DNA from: Rosa chinensis
Taxonomy: Eukaryota; Streptophyta; Magnoliopsida; Rosales; Rosaceae
NCBI RefSeq assembly: GCF_002994745.2
Contig: NC_037093.1
Location: forward strand, 42,946,384 to 43,010,383
DNA length: 64,000 bases
Direction of reading: 5' to 3'
The translations under genes were made by a program, and so were the position numbers. This document shows positions 44,258 to 54,159 of the stretch, piece by piece (position 1 is the stretch's first letter; each line of letters opens with the position of its first letter). The notes beneath the pieces are model-generated. The model saw only the letters and a program-made list of their open reading frames with translations, searched no databases and was not told the origin of the DNA.

Positions 44258-44480
44258 TGTTCAAGTAAATCCCTATTTGTGTGTCTGGCCCAAACTCTAG
44301 GTTACTTGACCTAGTGGTAATAGAGTTTAATTAGAAGAATCTAGATATTCTTATTCAATGTATGATTACCTTTTTTTGTATGATTCAGATTCTATGCATT
44401 GTAATCCTCTATATAAAGATGCCCCTATTATCAATGAGAATATATAGCGATTTTCTCTAAATTTCCGTTTCTCTAAAACA
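44258..44480 (+). repeat. 3' LTR of copia copy 2
   Basis: 223 bp, nearly identical to the 5' LTR, with a handful of substitutions (for example ctttattt versus ccctattt near the start). Followed by the atgat duplication. Confidence 0.95.
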
Positions 44481-44485
44481 ATGAT

Positions 44486-44489
44486 TTTA

Positions 44490-44577
<88 letters not shown>

Positions 44578-44675
44578 CATCATCATTCATCATCATCGTC
44601 GTTATAATAATAATAATAATAACAATAATCATCATCATCATCATCTTCTTCATCATCGTTGTTGTTGTTGTTGGG
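44486..44675. repeat. Compound trinucleotide microsatellite
   Basis: A long (ATT)n tract, about 44497-44577, is followed by ATC, ATA and GTT triplet blocks to about 44672. It yields spurious poly-Leu, poly-Ile and poly-Asn frames. Confidence 0.95.
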
Positions 44676-45303
44676 AATAAACAACAAAACTTCTTTTGTC
44701 AAAACAGAGAAGAAGATAAAAACATCAGTTGACAAGCCAAGTACCCCCGCTTCTTAATGTCAATATCGAAGACAAAGATGTGTAGTCATCACTGGCTAAA
44801 AAGAACTATCAAAAGTAGAATAATGAAAAACCTGAATTGGCTAGGGCGGAAATGATCAAAAAAACCAAAAGTGTATAGATCTCAAACTCCTATGTGAAAC
44901 CCATCAAAATCAAGAAGTTGAGATTAGTCCTATGCCCAAGACCCAAAACAGATTTAGACTAAGCATGCTGAATTGGTCCCATTGTGAGCAACCTAACCAG
45001 AACCATTATCTCTTAGAATTGCTTATCATTTTGACGTTTGAGTTTAAGATTTTGTTATGAGTTTTAAAATTAGATTGGCACTCTAAACCTATATTCATGT
45101 TGTTTGGGTTTATAATTTTGTTATTAAATTTTTAATATTGAACAATTAACTCTAAATCCACGTTGTAGTAAAAGTACATCCTAAATAATCAAGGAAACCA
45201 CCATTGCAAATTAGTACATACTACATAGCCGTTTAATCTTCAATCTGGAGGGTAGGCAGTGATTCCCATAGAAAATTGGTATCTACTTTGCAAAAAATGT
45301 GGA
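44676..45303. other. Anonymous spacer
   Basis: AT-rich, no ORF with a domain, no repeat ends recognised before the hAT target duplication at 45304. Confidence 0.55.
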
Positions 45304-45611
45304 GCCAAAAGTAGGGGTATGCAAAATATGGTACAAACCGGTCAAAACCGACTGATAAATATGGTTTGGTTAAGAGTTTTTAACTTTGAAAACTAAAAGC
45401 TGGTTTAATACCAAACAAAACCATTTATGAATTGCGTTGGTTTGGTTTTAGACCTCATAAAAAAGCCCGTGGATCAAGTGGGCCGATGGAGGCCCGCCGG
45501 CCTTGAGGGCTAAAAGCTCGGCCCGGCCCTTTAAAAAGCCCGTCTCGGTGGGTAGTGGGCCGGCTCGCCAAAAGCCCGCAAAAAACCGACCCGGCCCGTA
45601 AAATCTCGTAA

Positions 45612-45639
45612 AATATTATATATGTGTGTGTGTGTGTGT

Positions 45640-45678
<39 letters not shown>

Positions 45679-45835
45679 TATGTGTGTGTGTTTATAAATA
45701 CACACACACACACATAGATATATATATATATATATATATATATTTGTGTGTGTGTTTATAAATAGATTTATATATATATATATATACACACACATATAGA
45801 TATATATTTGTGTGTGTGTGCGTGTGTGGAAGTTC
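45612..45835. repeat. (TA)n/(TG)n compound microsatellite
   Basis: Alternating ta and tg/ca runs with gata islands. No coding potential. Confidence 0.93.
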
Positions 45836-45888
45836 TTATACTTCTATATAGAAAATGTGCATTAGTGCATATATATATTCTACATATC

Positions 45889-47640
45889 GGTTGACCAATT
45901 CGATCGGATTAGAAAATATAGTGAAATTGGCTAAATTTTTTACCACACTCATAATTTATTGTAATAAACTCATCCAACGGTCGGTTTTTCCATTTTCTTT
46001 GAATTGATAGGGGTTGCTATTTGGAGTGTATGATATATAAATATAGGTTTATAAGAGTAACTAAGTTTGACGTCGTGGATCGAATTCGAAACGAGAACCA
46101 AATTGGCTGAATTTTCTACAACCACCATAAAACATTACAATCTCTCCATCGAGCGGTTGGTTTCTCCAAATTCATTTTCCACTTCATGGTTTCTTTAGAA
46201 TGAACCTTAACAATTTAAATGTAATGTATAAGTCATCCAACTTTAGGAGGAAAATTGGTATAGGCCAATGTGTTTGTAATTAAAATTATTATTATTTTTT
46301 ATCTCATGTCCACACACATACATCGATGGAATATTTACAAATGTGATGTGAAAAAATAAACACGTTTCACGGTCGTCATGCCATCGGTTAACAAAGAAAA
46401 CATATAAGTGACGACGGTTGACCAATTCAATCGGATTCGAAAATATGGTGAAATTGGCTAAATTTTTTACCACACTCATAATTTATTGTAATAATCTCAT
46501 CCAACGGTCCATTTTTCCATTTTCTTTGAATTGATAGAGGTTGTTCTTTGGAGTGTATGATATATAGATATAGGTTTATAAGAGTAACTAAATTTGACCT
46601 ACTTGATCGAATTCGAAACGAGAATCAAATTAGCTGAATTTTTTACAATCACCATAAAACATTACAATCTCTCAATCAAGCGGTTGATTTCTCTAAATTC
46701 ATTTTCCACTTCATGGTTGCTTTAGAATGAACCTTAACAATTTAAATGCAATATACAAGTCGTACAACTTTAAGAGGAAAATTAATATAGGCCAACATCT
46801 TTGTAATTAAAATTGAAATTTTATCTTATGTCCACGCACATCCATCGATGAAATATTTACAGACGTGATGTGAAAAAATAAGCACGTTTCGCGGTCGTCA
46901 TGCCATCGGTCAACCAAGAAAACATACAAGTGACGACGGTTGATCAATTCGATCGGATTCCAAAATATGGTGAAATTGGCTAAATTTTTTTTACCACACT
47001 CATAATTTATTGTAATAATCTCATCCAACGGTCCATTTTCCCATTTTTTTTGAATTGATAGGGGTTGCTCTTTGGAGTGTATGATATATAGATATAAGTT
47101 TATAAGAGTAACTAAATTTGACCTAATTGATCGAATTTGAAACGAGAATCAAATTAGCTGAATTTTTTACAATCACTATAAAACATTACAATCTCTCAAT
47201 AGAGCGGTTGATTTCTCTAAATTCATTTTCCACTTCATGGTTGCTTTAGAATGAACCTCAACAATTAAATGCAATATACAAGTCATACGACTTTAGGAGG
47301 CAAATTGATATAGGCCAACATCTTTGCAATTAAAATTGAAAATTTTATCTTGTGTCCACGCACATCCATCGATGGAATATTTACAGACATGATGTGAAAA
47401 AATAAGCACGTTTCGCGGTCGCCATGCCATCGGTCAACCAAGAAAACTTACAAGTAACGACGGTTGACCAATTCGATCGGATTCGAAAATATGATGAAAT
47501 TGGCTAAATTTTTTATCACACTCATAATTTATTATAATAATCTCATCCAATGGTCGATTTTCCCATTTTATTTAAGTTGATAGAGGTTTCTCTTTGAAGT
47601 GTATGATATATAAATATAAGTTTATAAAAAATATTATCTT
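45889..47640. repeat. Tandem array, ~525-bp unit, about 3.3 copies
   Basis: ggttgaccaattc or a close variant marks the unit starts at 45889, 46416, 46938 and 47462, giving periods of 527, 522 and 524 bp. The last copy stops after about 180 bp. Units are roughly 85-93% alike. The 78- and 73-codon minus-strand frames in the first two units are the same repeat text and not genes. The array is wholly inside the hAT element. Confidence 0.95.
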
Positions 47641-48374
47641 TAAAGATTTATTTGTAAATAAAGCGCGCAAGGCCTGCCCCGAAAAAGCCCGCAAGGCTTA
47701 GCCCGGCCAGGCCCGAAAAAGCTCTTGAGGCCCGCATTAAATGGATGGGCTTGGATCCTTCAATTTACAATAAAGCCCGGCCCGGCCCGGCTCGGCCCGC
47801 TATTATTTAAAAATGGAGTAAGGCCCGACCCGTTGATGAGGCCTATTTAGTTTCACTTGTACTTAAACCGTAGAACCCGAACCAACCGGTATGTATGAAA
47901 TATAATAAGAAAAAGTTTTAAATTTTATATATAATATTCATTTGTACAGTCTGTTCTAAGTAAGTTCTAAATCTCAAATTATAACTTTATTCCAAATGAT
48001 AAATTATCATACTGAATCCGAGGCCCAAAAATCTAGAACCCTAGTATATAATCGCTACAATTTCTTTGATTCTCTCACATCATATCTCTCAATGTCTCAT
48101 TTTATAACCTTTGATACTACCATATTAACATAGTAGCCTAGCACTGATGGCTAAGCAATCAAATAAGTGAATCACTTTTATTCTATTCTAGATTTTGATT
48201 TTTGAAAAATTGGTTTGGAGTTTGATTATTGAATTTTAAATTTAGATATTGTTTAACATAATTTTTATTATAGAGATTGAACATTACTATAATTATTTTT
48301 TAATTTTTTTTTTTTATAAATAGCATGTTATAAATAGAGTAAAACCGCCTAACTGACCGAACCAAACCATCTTT

Positions 48375-49676
48375 TTTTTTTTTTTGAAAGAAGGACGACA
48401 AACTATATTAAATGAAACTGAGGAGTACATGGCGCGATGCATAAAACATCAAAAGAAAGCAATAAAACATAACGAGATGCACAAACACATCTATGATAAA
48501 AGAAAAACAATGACGCATAACCAGATGCATAATCGCATCGAGAATGAAAGGTAACCAGGTAACCATGTGACTTGATGCCATAAGGCATCGCTGCATTGCG
48601 TATGTCACTGAAGCAGTGTAAATAGAAGAGTAACCGTAACTGTAACCGGTGATATGACCACCTAGGAGAGGCGATACACTCACCAAGAGATGGAAAGCAA
48701 CCGAGGGTGTCAAAAACTCGAATGTTGGCAGACGAACTCCCAAGAACCAGAACCAATACCAGAACAATATGAGCAGCTGTTTCGGATCCAAAATCTGAAT
48801 TAGGGTACCACCTGGGTCCCAAATGCGGATCCAAATCCGGCCTGAAGTCAGATTGAAACTGATGCAGCAAGGAGAGTCCAAGCCCAAGTAGCGTTGTTCT
48901 GCACACCCAAGCAACTGGGCACCCAAGAGGAGACGACCCATTTGGAAATACTCAGGCCACCTAGGCAATTGGGCACCCAAGCATCGCCGATCTGAGCAGC
49001 AGCACCGCCGACCACAACTCGTCGCTCCGCCGATGCTGATGGAAGAGAGCAATTTGGGAAGAGCAGACGATCGAACGACCTGGAAAAGCTCATCTCTGAG
49101 CCGATCTGCAAGTGATGCCAGAAACGCAACGCCTCCAACCCTCTGTGGAGAAGACTCAGTCGCCGTGCCGCCGTCGCCCAACCGTCCAATCCACCCCATG
49201 TCATTCCAGTCAATCCACGCCGGACGGGATCAGCCTCACCTTGTACCGATTCGGTGACAACGCCGCCTGATCGATCTGGTCTGGGCATTCCCCGAACATC
49301 CAAGAACAAACCAACCCGACCCACCTCACCAAATTTAAGACGCGCACGCTGAGGCCTCGACAAACCACCACCGTGAGCCGCCATCTGCGATGATAGGTGG
49401 GCTATCAACCTCAACACCGATCGATCCGGCAAAGCGCACACCGTCTCCATCTCAATGCACGGGAGCGTCATTGGATAAAACGAGAAGGAGGAGAGAAGAG
49501 AGTCCCCAATCCCAAGAGCCGACACCACAGAAGGTGAAGGAATAGATCCCCACTGAACAAGGGGGAAGGTGCTGCTAAACCTCACCCAAGGGCGGCGGCC
49601 GCTCAACCCTAGCAGGACCCTGCTAGGTCGCATAGTAGTGTCTCGAAATTGCTCAGATAAGTTAATGTGTATTGTT
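48375..49676 (-). mobile_element. Poly(A) retroposon, 1.3 kb, 13-bp TSD
   Basis: ccaaaccatcttt is exact at 48362-48374 and 49677-49689. The minus-strand 3' end has an A-tail and a LINE-like 3' UTR (ttaatatagtttgtcgtcc, minus strand), much like the tail of the LINE at 8353. Long GC-rich frames cover the body (263 codons 49199-48408; 261 codons 49633-48848) but no domain is visible and the frames overlap. A LINE 5' region joined to a 3' tail, lacking the enzymes, is the best reading. Confidence 0.8.
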
Positions 49677-49839
49677 CCAAACCATCTTTAATTTGATTGG
49701 AATGGATTGGATCGGATTAAGTTTTTTTTTTTTTTTTGATGAGCGGTTGTTCAAGATACTTAAACCGCTCACTTTGGCATAGAGACAGTTTTGAGTTAAA
49801 ACCGATCCAATCCAATCCGTATGCAGCTCTAGCCAAAAG

Positions 49840-50146
49840 CTGTCTTAATTACCTTAGTCACTAAATGTGGATTTGTTGATGCTATTACATCAGAGATTTA
49901 CCTTAGGACCTTTCTTTTGTAGCAAAAAAAAAAGAAAAAAAAAAGAAAAAGAAAGAAAGTGGCTAAGCCACCCTTCTCGTCCGACTGGGATAAAATTGCA
50001 AAGCAGATGACAAGAGCAGCAAGAGATTTGTTTTGTTGGTTTATGATCAATCAAACGATCTAGTGAAGTGTGCTCTGGTAATGAAAACATGGATGAATAA
50101 TTCAAGGATTCATTTATTATTTGCTCATGACTTTCACAGTGCACTT
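49840..50146. other. Spacer between hAT element and small retroposon
   Basis: Contains an A/G-rich tract (49920-49960). Its 127-codon minus-strand frame is partly translation of that tract, with no domain. Confidence 0.55.
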
Positions 50147-50305
50147 TTTTTTTTTGGCAAGGAGGAACTTCCGTAGAACAAGAAAAGAAAACTACAGAAC
50201 GTACAACAGCATCTCCTCCAAAGAGTGTCACCAGTGTTCTGACAACAAGGGAGGCCATCATACAATAGGACATTAGAAAGAGAGGAAGTCGGATGTGAAA
50301 CCCAG
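50147..50305 (-). mobile_element. Short retroposon fragment with TSD
   Basis: The flanking repeats ttcacagtgcactt (50133-50146) and ttcacagttgcactt (50306-50320) differ by one inserted t. A T-run (A-tail of the minus strand) begins at the left end. About 159 bp; a 5'-truncated LINE or SINE. Confidence 0.65.
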
Positions 50306-51691
50306 TTCACAGTTGCACTTATTTCCACATAACATCTGCATTTGCATATGAAACAGTGTCACTCGTGTACTGACAACACCAATTAAAAAAAAAAAAATTC
50401 ACACCTCATATTACACTGGTTTGAGGCACTGAATAGCATAATGAATAAGTCTATTCCAAAAAGCCTCTGATTGTAACAATCAAGGTTGTCACCATAGCCA
50501 ACCCCAAGCAAATCGCCAAACCCTCTTATAAATCCAATACGGTCCTCAACCTTAGCATTCCAACCTTGACCGCATACATCCTGGCATGAGGGTTTGGGAG
50601 ATCGAGGGGGGTCATCCAGAAGTAGAATGCGGTCTTGAAGGCAATGACAGGGTCACTGGCAACAAGGTCTGAGTTGCTTAAGACCCCCTATAATACTCTT
50701 CCACACTGTCCGTAGTTATAGTTCTTATACATGTCACATGGTGCAAATATCAATAATTATTTGGGAGCACATATAAAATTCAGATGTAGGATTATGTTCT
50801 TACCAAGAAAGTTGCATAGACCACAGCCATAATACTGCTTATTGGCAGCACAGGCGGGTTGGGAAAATTGGGATCACAGTAGAAAATGGAGGAGTCTTTT
50901 CCTGTTGAAAGCTATGTCCCCTAGAGTATGGTCAACTATCAGGTGCACTAGCCCATCCCCCTAAACATATATCAAGTAAATTATTCATAATAATCACCAT
51001 GAATTTAGTAAACAATTTAGACAACTTATTGAACTCAAGTAGTTAAAAGGAAAAGGTAAATAGCTATTGTTACATATAGTTGATTTGGATGAAATGACAA
51101 TGGTAAGCTAATTTGAGATGGGGCAAAACTGTAAGAATTAACTGAAGTAATTAACCCCATATGCTTCTTGCTGTTTGTAAAGAGGTACATGATTTAAGGT
51201 GCATTATTTCAAGTAAATGTTTTCTTGTCAGACAGTTGACACGTTGTTTTATTAAACTGTCAATATAAATAAATCAATTTTCATTAAAAAATGTAATCAT
51301 ACACATTTCTAATCTAGTGCACAAAATACCATATGTTTAGCAAAAGATTACAATGTTTGATAAGACTGTTCTTGTTTTACCAAAAAGTTATGTTAAGGCA
51401 TATATTTGAGTACTCATATGTCATGCAAAATTTTAACTAAATGAACCCACATATCAGTAGTTTCATGCGAAGTTTGAGCTAAGAAAGCAGCAATCTCCCG
51501 TTTACTAATGGCAATTACATCACTTGTATAAAGTTGGGGAAGGACTTGGCAGCTGCAACGAAGGCATCGTAAGTATAAAACCCTTTGGCAGAGCAACCAC
51601 CATCTTTCCTATGCTTAAGCATCTGATCAAAAGTTGCCCGTGATATGAGACTGCAATATCACTGCTACCCCCGCTGCCACATTGATTTGGT

Positions 51692-52665
51692 GAGAAATTC
51701 TTAGGTAGGGACTGCCCTACCGCCACTGCCCTACCACGTGGCGGTAGGGCAGCCCAATTAAAACTAAGAAAGAACTTTGCATATCCCGAAATTAGCCCTA
51801 TTTTAATAAAGAAATATACCCAAAACACCCCCTACAAGATCCTGATTGGGCAGCCCTACCACCACGTGATACCAAGGCCGTTCCTGAGTTTCTCAAGGCC
51901 CTGGGCTAAAAATAACATAAGGCCCTCTTGTATATTCATCAATAAAATGATTTAAAAAGAAATGAAAAAAAAAAGAAAAAAGTCTTCCATAATTGAAATC
52001 TCTAAAGAGAAGCCGAACATAAGTCCACTAAACTTTGAATGTAAATGAATCAACTTTGTTCCCCTTCTTGTTTTTCCTTTTCTGATCGAAATCGACTTGC
52101 AACTCTAACTTCCAATTGCATCTAATATTGAAAATTGAAAACGACTTAGCAAGTTGTTAGAAATCAACAAAACTCAAAAATCAAGTAACTGAATATCAAA
52201 ATTTGAAGGACACCCAGTACCTATTTTGATTTGTACCTCAACCTACATCGATAGAAAGTCGAAGAATTCGTATGAACACCATAGAAGAACAGAAGCATAA
52301 AGAGGAGAGAGTGGGTGATGATAAATGATGAGAAGAAATTGAAGATTGAATAACCATTGAAACCAATTTAAAGAGAATTTGCTTGATTTTAAGGTTTGGA
52401 AGAGAGTAAGAGATGTTGGAATGGCGTAATGCGTGTAGTTGGAAGAAAAAGAAGAAGAAAAGATGTAGATTACGTTTAGGAATCTGCAATTTTTTTTTAA
52501 TGTTCTCTACTTATTTATGTGTTTATATATATATATATATATATATATTAAACCTTATTTAAAAAATATGGTGCCCCCTCTTGGTTATGCCCTGTGCGGT
52601 CGCCAATGCTGCCCAGCGACAAGGCCGGCCCTGTATGGTACGGCTGCCCTACCTAAGAATCTCTC
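51692..52665. mobile_element. TIR element inserted in the chitinase hinge
   Basis: gagaaattcttaggtaggg at the left is inverted at the right (ccctacctaagaatctctc). The flanking 9-mers tgatttggt and ttatttggg match at 7 of 9. Subterminal blocks repeat ctgccctacc and ccacgtgg words. It is interrupted by a hAT element (51873-52633), so its own length is about 213 bp. It splits the chitinase between hevein and catalytic parts. Confidence 0.82.
51873..52633. mobile_element. hAT-type element nested in the MITE, 761 bp
   Basis: The ends caaggccgttcctgag and, inverted, cagggccggccttg fit hAT (Ac-like) termini. The flanking 8-mers cgtgatac (51865-51872) and tatggtac (52634-52641) match at 5 of 8, and removing the insert restores the ccacgtgg(t)acggctgcc symmetry of the host MITE. 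The interior is AT-rich with a (TA)n run near 52525. No transposase. Confidence 0.72.
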
Positions 52666-52770
52666 TTATTTGGGAACCGGTGTAGCAGTAATCAGGTGCA
52701 GTGCTGCACCAGCTATATTGGTTGTAGCATCGCCCTCCTAGGCATACAGCACCCCCACTGCTCTGCTGAG

Positions 52771-53248
52771 CCTCTTCGGAGATTTGAGGCCACCAGAAGA
52801 TAAACAAATACCAAAGCCCACCACAACATCATGGGATTAATTAGTTTTAGAAATAGTAGTCGATGTCATTGTATATATAGAGATTAGAGGGGTGGAAGAA
52901 CTAGGTGATAAAAACATGTAGTCTTCAGTTCGTCAACAATTGGTAACATCTTATCTATAGTACTAGTAGGTTGATTCATCAACCTTTTAACTTCTTGTTC
53001 ATGAATAATAGTTCAGGCACGATCCCATATACTGATTATTGAGTAATTGACATTCATGTCTTTATGCATAGAGTTCAAATTAAACAGAGATAGGTAGTAC
53101 ACATAATTTCAGAATTTTGGGGATAAATATAGATCAGAAGACACATGAAAACCAGCTGCCTGAATTGTGCCACTCACCCATGAATCATGACGTTCATAGA
53201 GAACAAAGAGAAAGTAACACCAGCATATTTTGCTGGATATATATCATT
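52771..53248. other. Spacer upstream of the chitinase pseudogene
   Basis: AT-rich DNA that should contain the decayed chitinase promoter and signal-peptide region (minus strand). I could not recognise either. The plus-strand frame 53187-53369 lacks a domain. Confidence 0.5.
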
Positions 53249-53257
53249 TTTGGTTAC

Positions 53258-53978
53258 GGTGAGGCTATTACCACCCTATAATTTTCTTTGTTCACCCTAC
53301 TTGCTCATTACACCCTACATTTTAATTTCAATTATTAGATTTACTTATCCAACCAATTTCTCTTTTTAGGAATATCCTCCATCATATAACATATCAAATT
53401 TAAAAAAAAAAATTTGTTTAACGAAAATTTCTCATTTAATTTATATCAATTAAAAAAATGTCTTAAAATATATTAAAGTTTCATAATAAAATCATAATTT
53501 GATTTATTTCTATTTTTTTATTTTTTCCATTCAGCGTCAATGTTCGTTTATTCAAATCCATATTAAAAAATTAGTAAGTGCTACTATGAGCAATGAAAAA
53601 AAATATTGATTTTTTTTTTCGTGTTTTAAATTTTTTACTTTCAGTATTTATAAAGGTATTATAAAGATTTTGATGAAATTAACACTAATGGTTTTGTGAA
53701 TTGAATAACGAATTAACGATGAGGAAGCAACAAAAAGATAAAAAATAAAATTGTAATAAATTGAAAATTGGATGGAGAAGATGAAGATTAATGTTATCAG
53801 AAGAGAAATTAAGTAGTTTTGTATTTAATTAGTTATGTATTTAGTTTTCCTTAAAGATTTAAATTTTAGAAAATTAGTGTACTTATTAGTCATTTTGCAT
53901 TTGGGTAATATAGTCTTTCAATAATTCAAATATTTGTAGGGTGAACAAAGAAAATAGTAGGGTGGCAATAGCCGCACC
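53258..53978. mobile_element. TIR element with ~48-bp TIRs, about 721 bp
   Basis: ggtgaggctattaccaccct and its continuation to gttcaccctac are inverted at the right end with five or six differences. The 8-mer tttggtta flanks both sides (53249-53256, 53980-53987), one base off each end. The interior is extremely AT-rich with no ORF. MULE-like or hAT-like MITE. Confidence 0.8.
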
Positions 53979-54107
53979 CTTTGGTTATTGAGAGGTTGAC
54001 TATCTTGTGAATTACCTCTTCAAATGAATTCATATAGACAACTTAAATTTAGCGAGTTAGTCGTTTTTAAATTACAATTGTCAATCAAAAGTGTAAAACG
54101 ATGTATT

Positions 54108-54140
<33 letters not shown>

Positions 54141-54159
54141 GGTTTGGAACCCATCTAGC

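Larger units (their letters stand above)
37802..44480 (+). mobile_element. Complete but defective Ty1/copia retrotransposon (copy 2)
   Basis: Two 223-bp LTRs (37802-38024, 44258-44480) flank an internal region in gag-integrase-RT-RNase H order. A 5-bp duplication atgat is exact at 37797-37801 and 44481-44485. LTRs start tgttcaagtaaa and end tctctaaaaca. A purine tract aggggag (44251-44257) precedes the 3' LTR. The two LTRs differ at only a few positions, so this copy is fairly young, yet its genes are thoroughly broken. It carries a 416-bp MITE at 40482-40897. Confidence 0.95.
45312..49831. mobile_element. Large non-autonomous hAT element, 4.5 kb
   Basis: An exact 8-bp duplication gccaaaag (45304-45311, 49832-49839) bounds the element. 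The ends are taggggtatgca (left) and, inverted, tagagctgcata (right), a degenerate hAT-type TIR. The subterminal parts carry many accgg/aaccga words (45340-45450 and 47880-47900, 49680-49815), and further in, gcccgg-rich blocks (45460-45605; 47660-47840). The interior holds a ~525-bp tandem array and a nested 1.3-kb retroposon. No transposase. The two composition layers may indicate one hAT inside another. Confidence 0.82.
50410..52770 (-). pseudogene. Class I chitinase pseudogene (hevein domain + GH19)
   Basis: On the minus strand, in order. Hevein-type chitin-binding domain (52765-52666): GGAVCLGGRCYNQYSWC and APDYC, several conserved Cys kept. Hinge, split by inserted elements (51692-52665). 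GH19 start: [20 protein letters not shown] then [17 protein letters not shown] (51640-51535). Catalytic segment with KREIAAFLAQTSHETT (about 51515-51445), whose Glu is the GH19 acid. GGWASAPD (50970-50950) and AANKQYYG (50860-50835). C-terminal exon: [21 protein letters not shown] (50680-50620) joined directly to [10 protein letters not shown] and DNLDCYNQR (50570-50470). The loop normally between these two parts is deleted. Frameshifts lie in the hinge and around the second exon, and there are stops. Class I chitinases hydrolyse fungal chitin in the vacuole or outside the cell; this copy is dead. Confidence 0.92.

Noticed and set aside
44366..44732. Poly-Asn and poly-Leu/Ile frames of 83-96 codons
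   Set aside because: They are translations of the ATT/ATC/GTT triplet microsatellite following the copia 3' LTR.
46243..47028. Two related minus-strand frames (78 and 73 codons)
   Set aside because: They are parts of the ~525-bp tandem units; similarity comes from the repeat and the frames are not kept in all units.
45889..47640. Regularly spaced repeats considered as a CRISPR-like array
   Set aside because: Units are ~525 bp, contiguous and within a plant hAT element. No short repeats with unique spacers exist anywhere in the window.
48408..49633. 261-263-codon minus-strand frames as a host gene
   Set aside because: They overlap in different frames, lie between exact TSDs with an A-tail and contain no domain.
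49890..50273. 127-codon minus-strand frame
   Set aside because: Its C-terminus is translation of an A/G-rich tract and it crosses the boundary of a small retroposon.
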